From the NCBI RefSeq assembly GCF_003428625.2, contig NZ_QVQT02000005.1, positions 310,001-374,000 of the forward strand: a stretch of 64,000 nucleotides of DNA, read 5' to 3'. The DNA is from Paracidobacterium acidisoli (GTDB lineage: Bacteria; Acidobacteriota; Terriglobia; Terriglobales; Acidobacteriaceae). Shown piece by piece: positions 8,483 to 17,478 of this stretch. Under the pieces are notes generated by a model. That model was not told the origin of the DNA. It made no database searches and was given only the letters and a program-made list of their open reading frames with translations. Each line of letters opens with the position of its first letter. The first letter of the stretch is position 1. The position numbers and the translations under genes are program-made.

Positions 8483-9940
8483 ATGGAGAAGCATACAGCA
8501 CGCGTCTGGCAGGCTCTCACTCGCTATCTCATCCTGACAGCGGCATCCTGCCTTCTGGTCGCGATATTCAAGAAGCTGATTCCCGTCAACCAGACGACCG
8601 TGGCGCTCAGTTTCCTTGTACTGATCCTGATTACGGCATCGCGATGGCGTCTCGCCTATTCGGTATATCTGTCCCTGCTTTGCACGTTGCTCTATAACCT
8701 GTTTTTCCTGCCGCCGGTAGGTACACTTACCATTGCTGATCCGCAGAACTGGATCACCCTCACTGCATTTTTATGCACAAGTGCATTGGTCAGCCATCTC
8801 GCTGCAAAAGAGCATCATCAGTCTGAAATGTCAGAGGTGCGGCGGCGCGACATAGAGCTTCTGTATAAGTTCAGCCAGCAGATTCTGCTTCAGGGAGACC
8901 TCCCCGGTCTCATTCGCAGTATCCCGTCAGTCGCCGCTTCCATATTTGGCCTTCGTGCTGCTGCTTTGTATGTTAGAGGCGAAGATACAGTATTCTATTC
9001 CGATCCGCACAACGAGTTAATCCCCCTCGTTGACCTTAAGCTGGTCGCGGAAAAGAGCGAAGCGGCAGTTTCTCAGACAAACGGAATTCATCTCATTCCT
9101 CTGCTGCTCGGCATGTATCACTCGCTCGGCATACTTGCTGTAACCGATGGCGGGTTTTCATCTGAAATGTATGAAGCCATCGGTAGCCTTGTTTCCATCG
9201 CGATGGAGCGCGCGACGGCCCTCGAACGAACCAGCCGCCTTGAGGCCTCTCGTGAGAGCGAGCGTCTGCGCAGCGCGCTGCTCGATTCCGTCACTCACGA
9301 TCTCCGCACCCCGCTGACAGGAATTCGTGCCGCGGCCACAACATTGCTTAGCCAGACTGATTTACCGGAACCCGAGCGCCTCGAGCTTGTTGCAGTCGTC
9401 GACGAAGAAAGCATGAGGCTCGATCGGCTGATTGGTCAGGCCATGGAGATGGCCCAGCTCGATGCAGAAACGCACAAGATCAACCCGAAGATGCAGGACG
9501 TAAAGGATCTCGTCGAGATGGCTGCGGAGGAGATGGCGCCTGTGCTCCGTGGTCACCCTGTCAAGGTTCATGTTTCAGAGAATGTGCCTGCGGTGCCGAT
9601 GGATCGCGAGTTGATCTATCGAGTCCTGAGACATCTGCTGGAAAATGCTGCGAAATATTCTGCTCCAGGTTCGCCGATTATATTGCAGGCGGAGCGCGAT
9701 CCATCGCGCCTCCTCGTTTCGGTCATCGACAAAGGCCATGGCATCGATCCAGAGGAGCAGCCCTTTGTCTTCGATAAATTCTTTCGCGGCAGAAAGCACC
9801 AGCCCCTCGTAAACGGTACGGGCATGGGACTCGCCATCGTCAAAGCAATTCTGGAAGCACACGGCGGAGGCATCGAACTCACAAGCACTCCAGGAGAAGG
9901 TTCGCGCTTCCGATTCTGGTTGCCTCTGCATCCTGCATGA
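8483..9940 (+). CDS. kdpD: Shortened KdpD-like sensor histidine kinase
   Basis: The 485-residue kinase has a DUF4118-type block of about four membrane helices (residues about 14-105), a GAF-like segment, a dimerisation helix with His272 (SVTHDLRTPL), the N box RHLLENAAKYS, the G1 box DKGHGID and the G2 box GTGMGLAIVK. It lacks the N-terminal KdpD domain with its Walker motif and the universal-stress-protein domain found in E. coli KdpD (894 residues). The missing part may be a separate gene elsewhere. It is transcribed away from kdpE with only 31 bases between the start codons, which is unusual because kdpD and kdpE are usually co-transcribed. Confidence 0.88.
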   Translation: MEKHTARVWQALTRYLILTAASCLLVAIFKKLIPVNQTTVALSFLVLILITASRWRLAYSVYLSLLCTLLYNLFFLPPVGTLTIADPQNWITLTAFLCTSALVSHLAAKEHHQSEMSEVRRRDIELLYKFSQQILLQGDLPGLIRSIPSVAASIFGLRAAALYVRGEDTVFYSDPHNELIPLVDLKLVAEKSEAAVSQTNGIHLIPLLLGMYHSLGILAVTDGGFSSEMYEAIGSLVSIAMERATALERTSRLEASRESERLRSALLDSVTHDLRTPLTGIRAAATTLLSQTDLPEPERLELVAVVDEESMRLDRLIGQAMEMAQLDAETHKINPKMQDVKDLVEMAAEEMAPVLRGHPVKVHVSENVPAVPMDRELIYRVLRHLLENAAKYSAPGSPIILQAERDPSRLLVSVIDKGHGIDPEEQPFVFDKFFRGRKHQPLVNGTGMGLAIVKAILEAHGGGIELTSTPGEGSRFRFWLPLHPA

Positions 9941-9974
9941 TCACGTGCTGTATCTCTGAACCTGGCAATAAAAA

Positions 9975-10023
9975 AGATCGGCGTGTCACAAGGAGCATGT
10001 AGCCTCACAAGACACGCCGATCT
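9975..10023 (-). terminator. Terminator of the GH36-like gene
   Basis: A perfect 12-bp stem, AGATCGGCGTGT with ACACGCCGATCT, is followed on the minus strand by TTTTTTATT. It sits between two convergent genes and should end the transcript arriving from 12501. Confidence 0.85.
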
Positions 10024-10041
10024 GCTGGTTGAAAGTATCGA

Positions 10042-12501
10042 TTATTGTGCTTCCGGTGCAAGCCTCCGCTGCGTGTCCGGATGGAAGCGGGTGGGCATCG
10101 AGCCGGTGATCGAGATGGCAGCGTGTGCCTCGGCAGAGACTTCACCGAGTCCCACCGCCGTGAGCGTCACCTGATATTCACCCGCTCGCGTATAGGTGTG
10201 GGTCAGGTGCTGACCCTCTGCACTCGTCCCATCGCCAAAGTTCCAGCGATAATGCAGAACCGGATTGTCCTCGCTGGCCTCAGGCGCGTTGAAGTCGATA
10301 CCGACGCCGGCCGTGCCGCTGGAAGTAGCAACGATCTCTGCGACAGGTTTCTGTTCCGGTGCAGAGGTATCAACCAGCTTCAGCAGGCGGACCGAATGAG
10401 GCGGCTGTTCGATGTGCAGCGTACCCTGCGCCTTCGTCGTTGTGGGCGACGACGCCAGGATTTCTGTCACGTCATACGCTGCATTGCCATTCAGTCCAGT
10501 CTGGGAGAGAGAAAGATCGTGCGTGCGAGATCCTTCGGTCCAGTTGAAGACAGCGAGCATGCTCTGGCGGTTGCTCTCTTTGAGAAGAAAGATGCTTGGC
10601 TGAAGATCTTCCTTCGCATACGTCATCAGGTCCACCGGTTTTGACGCGCGGCCCAGCTCCACCATATCGAGCAGATCGCGGTTCTTCAGCCAGGCAAGGC
10701 GATCGGGCGATTTGCCCAGCGTTGGCAGGTCATCGCCGATCTCAAACAGACCGCCTGAAACTGCCGACAGAGTCATAGAGACCATGGCCTCGTCCGAAGA
10801 CAAAGGCTTCGTGCCGCCATGCCATGCGTGATCTTCGATAACCTGAGTGGAGACGGTGAACGCATCCGGATCTGCTACGAAATAATTGCGATTCATATAG
10901 AACCGCGCAGCAATGCCCGTGGCCGCGTCTTTACTGGATGAAAAGGAGTGGCCCGTGTCCTGCGAAATGCGGCCCATGTCCAGAATGCCTACAGGGTTCA
11001 GCATCTCGGAACCGTCTTTGTCCAGCAGCACAGAGTCGCCGACGGCATCGCGGATCGTCTGCAGACCGATGCGTTGCGCTTCGAGCGCCGTGGTATGAGG
11101 GCGGTAATAGTACCCTTCCACCGCGCTGTCTTCCATAAAGTCCATCTTGATGTAGCGAAGATTCCAGTCGCGGGTCAGCGTGCGATAGGTTTGGTGAAGA
11201 TATTCCTGCGCACCCGGGTTCGTTGTATCCAGTTCGAAAATTAGATCCTTCTGCTGAGAAACCGAGCCAATGTGAATCGGGTTCCCCTGCGCATTCTTCA
11301 CAAGCCAGTCCGGGTGATGGGTATACACCCATGAACGTTCGGATACCTCGAACGGCGCTGTCCAGATTCCAGGTGTCAGCCCGAGATTCGTGATCTTCCT
11401 TTCGACGGAAGCCAGCCCGTGCGGGAACAGATCGGCGTCCGGCGTGGTGTATTCGCCGCGGGCATACTGGTATCCCTCGTCGATGTGAAAGAACGTGTAG
11501 CCGTACGATTTGAGATTATCCGCGAGCCACTCTGCATTGGTAAGGGCCGCGCCTTCATTCAGTCCGAAGTAATATGCCGTCCAGCTCCACCAGCCAAGCG
11601 CCACAGGAGCTGAAACCCGGGCATGATGCAGATCGCGGATCAGGTGGCCATAAGTTTCGAGCTGCTTTACCGGATCATTGCCGAGTCCGAAGAGAAGCCG
11701 TTCAGAGTCGAGTGTTGCCCCCGGCTCTACGGGAAGGCTGAGCATGACGTGATCTTCCGGCGGTGACCGCCGCAGCGAGTTTTCATTCAGCAGTTCGGTT
11801 GTGCCCGTGTCTTCCACTTCATACGAGGCCAGTTTCTGCGGATTGTCCGGAGAAACATGCATGCGAAGAACGGTGAGGAACTTGTCCGATGTGAGAGTCC
11901 CTACGAACCAGCTGCGATGGTTTTCGAGGTTGTAGACGATCTGACTTCCCACGCCGCGATGCATGCCATGAACCGGATCGCTGAAGTCATGAATCTTCAT
12001 CGCCGGGCGATCTTCGCTGAAGCTGTCGGAAAGCACACGCTCCTCTGCGTGTGAGCCGCCAAGGTTAAGCGAGTCAGCTCCCGCATCGATAGCGCGAATC
12101 GCCTGGACCACTATTTGTTTTCCGGTCGTGTTGACGACGCTTACCTGTACATCTCCAAACGGCTGGTTCTGATAAGAGCGAAGTCGAATCTGCAGATCGG
12201 GAGCGTCTGATTTGCCGGTATAGGTGAGAGTCCACTCCTCCGCCGGCCCAAGTTCGCCGGTCGAAGTGCTTTTCGCGAGCGTGTGCTTCGGATAATCCGA
12301 TGCCTTCAGCCATGCTCCGTTCACCTCTGCGGCTGCACCGGCCTCCAGAATGGGATGTGCAATCTCCTCCGCAGAAATGCTGTAGCGTCCGTCTGCCTGG
12401 TTGGCTTTGATCTGCAGGTGCCCGGTCTGGCCGTTCAGCGGCAGGGTGAGCGCGGCGGCGGACAAAATGAAAGAAGTAAGCGAGGTGCGTAAACCGTGCA
12501 T
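10042..12501 (-). CDS. Exported GH36/GH27-like alpha-galactosidase with C-terminal PKD domain
   Basis: The 819-residue protein has a Sec signal peptide (cleavage after NGQ near residue 25), an N-terminal beta-sandwich, and a clan GH-D TIM barrel: GWWSWTAYYFG near residue 305, FHIDEGYQ near 340, the likely nucleophile Asp in YIKMDF near 445 and GRISQDTG near 515 in the acid/base region. A C-terminal beta domain is followed by a PKD repeat (RWNFGDGTSAEG with HTYTRAGEYQVTL, residues about 735-790), which often aids binding to polymers. Expected action is hydrolysis of terminal alpha-galactosides outside the cytoplasm. A strong promoter and the DeoR regulator gene lie upstream. Confidence 0.85.
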   Translation of the reverse strand: MHGLRTSLTSFILSAAALTLPLNGQTGHLQIKANQADGRYSISAEEIAHPILEAGAAAEVNGAWLKASDYPKHTLAKSTSTGELGPAEEWTLTYTGKSDAPDLQIRLRSYQNQPFGDVQVSVVNTTGKQIVVQAIRAIDAGADSLNLGGSHAEERVLSDSFSEDRPAMKIHDFSDPVHGMHRGVGSQIVYNLENHRSWFVGTLTSDKFLTVLRMHVSPDNPQKLASYEVEDTGTTELLNENSLRRSPPEDHVMLSLPVEPGATLDSERLLFGLGNDPVKQLETYGHLIRDLHHARVSAPVALGWWSWTAYYFGLNEGAALTNAEWLADNLKSYGYTFFHIDEGYQYARGEYTTPDADLFPHGLASVERKITNLGLTPGIWTAPFEVSERSWVYTHHPDWLVKNAQGNPIHIGSVSQQKDLIFELDTTNPGAQEYLHQTYRTLTRDWNLRYIKMDFMEDSAVEGYYYRPHTTALEAQRIGLQTIRDAVGDSVLLDKDGSEMLNPVGILDMGRISQDTGHSFSSSKDAATGIAARFYMNRNYFVADPDAFTVSTQVIEDHAWHGGTKPLSSDEAMVSMTLSAVSGGLFEIGDDLPTLGKSPDRLAWLKNRDLLDMVELGRASKPVDLMTYAKEDLQPSIFLLKESNRQSMLAVFNWTEGSRTHDLSLSQTGLNGNAAYDVTEILASSPTTTKAQGTLHIEQPPHSVRLLKLVDTSAPEQKPVAEIVATSSGTAGVGIDFNAPEASEDNPVLHYRWNFGDGTSAEGQHLTHTYTRAGEYQVTLTAVGLGEVSAEAHAAISITGSMPTRFHPDTQRRLAPEAQ

Positions 12502-12572
12502 CGTCTGCCTTTCTCGTGGGCTCGATCGTCTTTTCCGGTAGGTAGCGGAGAAGATTATCGAGGTTTTCCTGT

Positions 12573-12584
12573 TATTTCGATTTC
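12573..12584. promoter_or_regulatory. Possible DeoR-type operator near the GH36 transcription start
   Basis: TATTTCGATTTC (CGAAAT on the GH36 sense strand) lies 10-20 bases after the predicted start of the GH36 transcript. A similar CGAAA core recurs around the promoter of the TonB-dependent gene at 14104. Repressors of the DeoR family often bind such A/T-rich CGAAA repeats. Confidence 0.35.
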
Positions 12585-12600
12585 TTACTAATGGTTAGCA

Positions 12601-12628
12601 TTTATACAGTGGCTAAAAAGATTGTCAA
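12601..12628 (-). promoter_or_regulatory. Promoter of the GH36-like gene
   Basis: On the minus strand TTGACA (12623-12628) and TATAAA (12601-12606) are 16 bases apart, close to the sigma-70 consensus. Transcription would begin about 95 bases ahead of the start codon at 12501. Confidence 0.7.
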
Positions 12629-12740
12629 GAACTCTGTTTGAGGGCGAAAAGACTGAAATGGCCGTTTCTGCCGCATACTCGGCCGGTCTCTGCTCGTCTT
12701 GCAGGGAATCGAAGGCGTGGTATTTTAGTTTCGCAAGGAA

Positions 12741-13577
12741 TTGAAACGATCGCTGGTTGTCGTGGGAGTCGATGTGACTGGAAAGCCGAAGAAACGGAAT
12801 GTGGACCAGAACTCAATGCTGATCGAGGAGCGCCGTCAGCATGTGCTTACCACGATCAATCGTGACGGCCGTGTACTGGTATCTGAGCTTTCGGACGCTC
12901 TGGGAATTTCGCGCATCACCATCCGCAAGGATCTGGCATATCTCGAAGAGCGGGGTCTGCTGCAGCGCACACATGGCGGAGCACTCGCGCCGCGCAGCGG
13001 AGCACTCCTCGATCCGACGCTTACCGAAAAAGAGCAGCAGAGGCTGCAGGAGAAGCACCGTATTGCTGAAGCTGCCGTAAAACTCGTGAGCGAGGGAGCC
13101 TGCATCATCCTCGACTCGGGCAGCACCACAACGATGATTGCCCGGGCCCTGCGCAGCTTCTCGAATCTCACCGTAATTACGAATGCTGTGAACATCGCGA
13201 GCGAGCTCACCAACACTACGTTCGAAGTGATGCTGACCGGCGGCATGCTGCGGCGCAACTCCTACTCCCTGGTGGGGCCGCCCGCCGAAGACACACTGCG
13301 CGATATTCATGCCGACATTCTTTTTCTCGGCGTCGACGGCTTCGATCCGGAGATCGGAATCACCACACCAAACGTGCTCGAGTCGCGCGTGAACCGGGCC
13401 ATGGTGCGTGTCTCGCGAAAGGTAGTCGCCGTATGCGACTCCACCAAATTCAGCCGCCGCAGCCTGGCGCTGATCGTGCCGCCCTCGGCTGTCCATACCG
13501 TCATTACAGACAAGGGCATTTCGCCTGCTGATCTCGAAGCTCTTCGAAGCGCCGGGATCGAAGTCATCGTGGCATAG
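12741..13577 (+). CDS. DeoR/GlpR-family transcriptional repressor
   Basis: The protein is 278 residues from the first ATG; the conserved core begins at MLIEERRQH (ATG 12816), so the true start may be there or at GTG 12774. The N terminus has the DeoR helix-turn-helix (ISRITIRKDLAYLEERGLL with THGGAL following), and the rest is the sugar-phosphate-sensing isomerase-like domain (DSGSTTTMIA, NAVNIA, TGGMLRRNSYSLVGP, GVDGF, CDSTKF). Regulators of this type repress sugar genes until a phosphorylated sugar binds. It lies between the GH36 gene and a TonB-dependent transporter gene, whose promoters carry similar CGAAA motifs, and it likely controls both. Confidence 0.9.
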   Translation: MKRSLVVVGVDVTGKPKKRNVDQNSMLIEERRQHVLTTINRDGRVLVSELSDALGISRITIRKDLAYLEERGLLQRTHGGALAPRSGALLDPTLTEKEQQRLQEKHRIAEAAVKLVSEGACIILDSGSTTTMIARALRSFSNLTVITNAVNIASELTNTTFEVMLTGGMLRRNSYSLVGPPAEDTLRDIHADILFLGVDGFDPEIGITTPNVLESRVNRAMVRVSRKVVAVCDSTKFSRRSLALIVPPSAVHTVITDKGISPADLEALRSAGIEVIVA

Positions 13578-14103
13578 CTCACACGCTTCCCGCCCCGGCC
13601 GCCATTTGTGCAGGTCGCGGGCTGGCTCTTCAGCATCGAGTTGGGCGCAGCCTGCAAAGACGCTTCAGCCGCACGCCGAAGAAGCGTGCGCATTCGTCGG
13701 CAGCCCTGCCGCCGCTGCTCGCAAAGGCTAATGACCCGTCGAGAGCAAACGCTCATAAAAGAACCTGCGTCGGGGAGCGTACTCAATCGTTTCACTATGA
13801 GAGACGGGCAGCGAAAGCAAGCGAAATAGAGTTTCGGCATTGCTGAAGCTCCATCGCCGGATCTGACCGAGCCTCTCCTGTCTCGTTTATCTCCCGCATT
13901 AACGATAGGAATAATGGATCGGACCTTCGCCTGCGCTGATAGTCCCGGCTTGAACGGAGTAGAAACGAAAAAATACGAAATAGCTTGACATGGGTAATAA
14001 AAGACAATAAAAAATCAAACACAAAGTAAAACGAAACAAAGACCCGCAGCAAAAAAGTCATGCAGGGCTCTTAATCACCCAACTTAGTTTCCCTGGAGGT
14101 TTC
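13578..14103 (+). promoter_or_regulatory. Long leader and promoter region of the first Oar-like gene
   Basis: This 526-base gap holds a hairpin ACGCTTC/GAAGCGT (13660-13687) and an A-rich stretch with a likely promoter: TTGACA at 13985-13990 and TAAAAA at 14008-14013, 17 bases apart. CGAAA motifs lie at 13963-13983 and 14028-14037, flanking the promoter. A GGAGG ribosome site sits just before ATG 14104. Confidence 0.5.
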
Positions 14104-17100
14104 ATGCGTCCGTTCCGAATGGCTCTCGCGGCTCTTTTGCTTTTTGCAGCGAATCTGCCGCTCCACGCTCAGCTCACATCGGCCACAATCACCGGGCAGA
14201 TTACCGATAATTCAAAGTCGGCGATACCGGGCGCCTCCGTTGTTGTGGTCGATACCGCAACCGGTCTTACCTACAAGGCGACCTCGGACAGCCAGGGAGC
14301 CTATGTTCTGACGAACCTGACGCCGGATACCTACCGGCTGACCGTCTCCATGGCCGGCTTCCAGACCAGTACCCAGGAAAATCTGATCGTCAGGGTCGGT
14401 GATCGGGCGACGGTGGATGTGATGCTTCAGGTTGGCGCCATCACTGAAAACGTCACGGTGCAGGCTGCGGCCGCGTCAGTCGATCTGCAGTCGCCCACCG
14501 TCTCCACGGTGATCGACAACACCATGACCAAAGAGCTGCCGCTGAATGGACGCGATGTGCTGCAGCTTGCGCAGCTGGCGCCCGACTCGGGCCCAACCTC
14601 GCCTGGACCGTATAACCAGGGCGCATCGCGGCCGGACCTCAGCAACGCGTATGTCGGCATCAGCGGTGGCCGCGGCGATTCGACCGCCTTCTATCTCGAC
14701 GGCGCTCTGAACGAGGATGTGCTGACGCAGATTGCGAACGTCTTCCCAAACCCCGACGCTATTCAGGAATTCAGCCTCGACACAAGCACCTTCAGCGCGA
14801 AGTTCGCCGGGCTCGGTGGTGGTGTGATGAACGTGGTCACGCGCGGCGGCGGTAACCAGATACATGGCACCGCGTTCGAATTCCTCCGGAACAGCGCGCT
14901 CAATGGCCGCAACTACTTTCAGGCCACACAGGATGGCCTGAAGCGTAACCAGTTCGGTGGAACCATCGGTGGGCCGATCCGTAAGGATCGCGCATTCGCC
15001 TTCTTCTCTTTCCAGCGCACCACCGTGCGTCAGAATCCCATCAACTCGACCACGGTTCTCACGCAGGCGCAGCGCAACGGAGACTTCTCCTCGAGCAGCA
15101 AGCAGCTGTCCAACCCGTTTACCGGAGCTAAGTATGCGGGAAATCAGATTTCGCCTTCTACTTTTGATTCGGCAGCATCGCAGATCCTTGCTCTCCTCCC
15201 GGTCGGTGCGCCCGGAAGTGGTCTCGTCTTCTATACCACTCGTCTGATACAGAACAACAACCAGTTCGTCACTCGCGTCGATGTCAACCCGACCGACAAG
15301 CTGCATCTGTATGCGAGTTACCTGTATGACCAGCTCAATCAGCCCGATCCTTCCACGCCTGGCAACATTCTGAGCGCGGGCACCTCCGCTGGCTCCGGTC
15401 CGGTATCGAGCTGGCTCAGCCAGTTTGCTGTGCTCAACTCCACCTACACCTTCACGCCGAAGCTCACGACCACAGTGGTCGGTTCCATGAGCCGCCGCAG
15501 CAACAAGGCGCTCTCCTCTCCGGGTTTTCCCGGATGGTCACAGCTGGGCGTCCAGATCCCAAGCCTCGTCACTCCGGGCTATACCGCAATGAGTCTCGGA
15601 ATCTCAAACTACTTCAGCGTCTCCTGGACCGGCGTCTATCGAATCCCATCGACGGAAGGCGGCTTCTCCAACATGTGGACCTGGGTCCATGGAAGGCACA
15701 CCTTCGAATTCGGAGGCGATACGCTGTGGAGCAAAGTCGTTAAGGCGCAGGATTACGAGGGCGACGGCGCATACACCTTCAGCAATTCACGTTCGGGCGA
15801 TAATGCGCTGGACTTCCTGCTTGGTGCTCCGACTCAGTTCATTCAGCAGGCGTCGTTCTATGAAGTGCCGACCCGCATGTTGCCGGCGGCCTATTTTGTG
15901 GATACCTGGCAGGTCAACAACCGCCTGGTTCTCACCCTTGGAGTTCGCTGGAACCCCTTCGTTCCCGTATTCGACTCCGCATATCACCAGGAAGGCATCT
16001 TCAGCGCGAAAGCGTATGCGAACGGCACGCGCTCCACACTCTATCCCACTCTGCCTCCGGGCCTTCTGCTTGCCGGCGACCCTGGTGTACCCAGCCGTGT
16101 GATCGACACCAACTATCACCTCTTCAATCCGCGCATAGGTTTTGCGTGGGATATGTTCGGCAACAATAAAACGAGCCTGCGCGGCGGCTATGGCCTCTAT
16201 CAGGACCAGATGACCGCGAACATGATCAACCTGAACTACAGCCCGTTTAACGTCAACGTCACCATCACCAATCCGGCCAGCACCGAAAACCCATACGAAG
16301 GGCAGGTGGACCCCTTCCCGATCACCAAGCCGACGCCGCAGTCCACGCCATTCCAGGTCCCTCTGGCTGCCGGACCATTCGTTCCGGATATGAAGCCCCC
16401 CACAATTCAGCAGTGGAACCTCACGCTGGAGCAGCAGTTGCCTCTCAGCACCGTCTTTCGCCTCAGCTATCAGGGATCGACGGCCTATCATCTCCTCGGC
16501 GCAATTGAAGGCAACGCCGCAGTCTATAACCCGGCCCTGACTCAGAAGCAGAACGTCTCCAATTACAATGTGCGTCGTCCAATGGGGCAGTTTTACCAGG
16601 GCCTGTCACTGAACGAAGACATCGGCACCTCCAACTACAACGCAATGGTTGCAGCCGTGCAGCGCCAGATCGGGCACGGATTTACCTTCCTCGCCGGATA
16701 CCGCTGGTCCCGGTGTATGACGACTGCTGATCCCGGAGGCTTTAACTCAGACGTGTATGCCACGCCCGTCCGGTCTGCAGACTACGGACGCTGCAGCTAC
16801 GACGTGCGCAATCAGTTCAAGACCTCGGCTGTGTGGCAAATGCCCCATACTCACTTTCAGTTCGCGCCGGCCAATGCCGCACTCTCCGGCTGGGAAGCGA
16901 ACGGAATCCTCACGCTGCGTACCGGCGAGCCCTACACCGTGCTCTCAGGTGTAGACAATTCGACGAGCGGCATCGGCAAAGACCGTGCCGATCTGGTCGG
17001 CAATCCCACCCTGTCCACGTCGCGTTCTCATGCGCAGCTCGCTGCCGCTTTCTTCAACAAGGCTGCCTTCGCGCCGAATGCGCTGGGCACTTACGGCGAT

Positions 17101-17346
17101 ACTCCGCGCGACTTTCTGACCGGTCCTGGATACGAGGATCTGGACTTCTCCCTCAATAAGGCATTTGCCCTCCCGTTCCATAAGATGGAGGGGGAGCGCC
17201 TGCAGTTCCGGGCTGAGGCCTTTAACCTGCTTAACCGTGTCAACTTCAATAATCCGAACGCGACGATTTCATCGAAGAGCGCCGGAACCATCACCTCGGC
17301 AAATGATCCTCGCATTCTGCAGTTCGCACTGAAGTACATGTTTTAA
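14104..17346 (+). CDS. Oar-like TonB-dependent outer-membrane protein
   Basis: The 1080-residue protein has a signal peptide (ending LHAQ near residue 23), a carboxypeptidase-regulatory-like beta sandwich (ATITGQITDNSKSAIPGASV, with DSQGAYVLTNLTPDTYRL; residues about 27-110), a plug domain (TKELPLNGRDVLQLAQLAP near 140) and a large beta barrel with a C-terminal Phe as in outer-membrane proteins. Such proteins are abundant in Acidobacteria and are thought to import glycans, in the manner of SusC. The GGAGG site 4 bases before ATG 14104 sets the start. It follows the DeoR gene, shares motifs with the GH36 promoter, and ends in a strong terminator. Confidence 0.92.
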   Translation: MRPFRMALAALLLFAANLPLHAQLTSATITGQITDNSKSAIPGASVVVVDTATGLTYKATSDSQGAYVLTNLTPDTYRLTVSMAGFQTSTQENLIVRVGDRATVDVMLQVGAITENVTVQAAAASVDLQSPTVSTVIDNTMTKELPLNGRDVLQLAQLAPDSGPTSPGPYNQGASRPDLSNAYVGISGGRGDSTAFYLDGALNEDVLTQIANVFPNPDAIQEFSLDTSTFSAKFAGLGGGVMNVVTRGGGNQIHGTAFEFLRNSALNGRNYFQATQDGLKRNQFGGTIGGPIRKDRAFAFFSFQRTTVRQNPINSTTVLTQAQRNGDFSSSSKQLSNPFTGAKYAGNQISPSTFDSAASQILALLPVGAPGSGLVFYTTRLIQNNNQFVTRVDVNPTDKLHLYASYLYDQLNQPDPSTPGNILSAGTSAGSGPVSSWLSQFAVLNSTYTFTPKLTTTVVGSMSRRSNKALSSPGFPGWSQLGVQIPSLVTPGYTAMSLGISNYFSVSWTGVYRIPSTEGGFSNMWTWVHGRHTFEFGGDTLWSKVVKAQDYEGDGAYTFSNSRSGDNALDFLLGAPTQFIQQASFYEVPTRMLPAAYFVDTWQVNNRLVLTLGVRWNPFVPVFDSAYHQEGIFSAKAYANGTRSTLYPTLPPGLLLAGDPGVPSRVIDTNYHLFNPRIGFAWDMFGNNKTSLRGGYGLYQDQMTANMINLNYSPFNVNVTITNPASTENPYEGQVDPFPITKPTPQSTPFQVPLAAGPFVPDMKPPTIQQWNLTLEQQLPLSTVFRLSYQGSTAYHLLGAIEGNAAVYNPALTQKQNVSNYNVRRPMGQFYQGLSLNEDIGTSNYNAMVAAVQRQIGHGFTFLAGYRWSRCMTTADPGGFNSDVYATPVRSADYGRCSYDVRNQFKTSAVWQMPHTHFQFAPANAALSGWEANGILTLRTGEPYTVLSGVDNSTSGIGKDRADLVGNPTLSTSRSHAQLAAAFFNKAAFAPNALGTYGDTPRDFLTGPGYEDLDFSLNKAFALPFHKMEGERLQFRAEAFNLLNRVNFNNPNATISSKSAGTITSANDPRILQFALKYMF

Positions 17347-17355
17347 GCATGCTCC

Positions 17356-17391
17356 AGACAGGGCCGGTACATTTCCTTACCGGCCCTGTCT
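17356..17391 (+). terminator. Terminator after the first Oar-like gene
   Basis: A perfect 14-bp stem, AGACAGGGCCGGTA with TACCGGCCCTGTCT, starts 10 bases after the stop codon and is followed by TTGC. The stem is long and strong, though the T-run is short. Confidence 0.7.
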
Positions 17392-17478
17392 TGCATGTAA
17401 CCCTTCGGTGCATATAATTTTCAAAAAATCTGTGTGCGCTGTTCCGTGTGCCGTCAGCGATGGATTACAGGAGGATGT

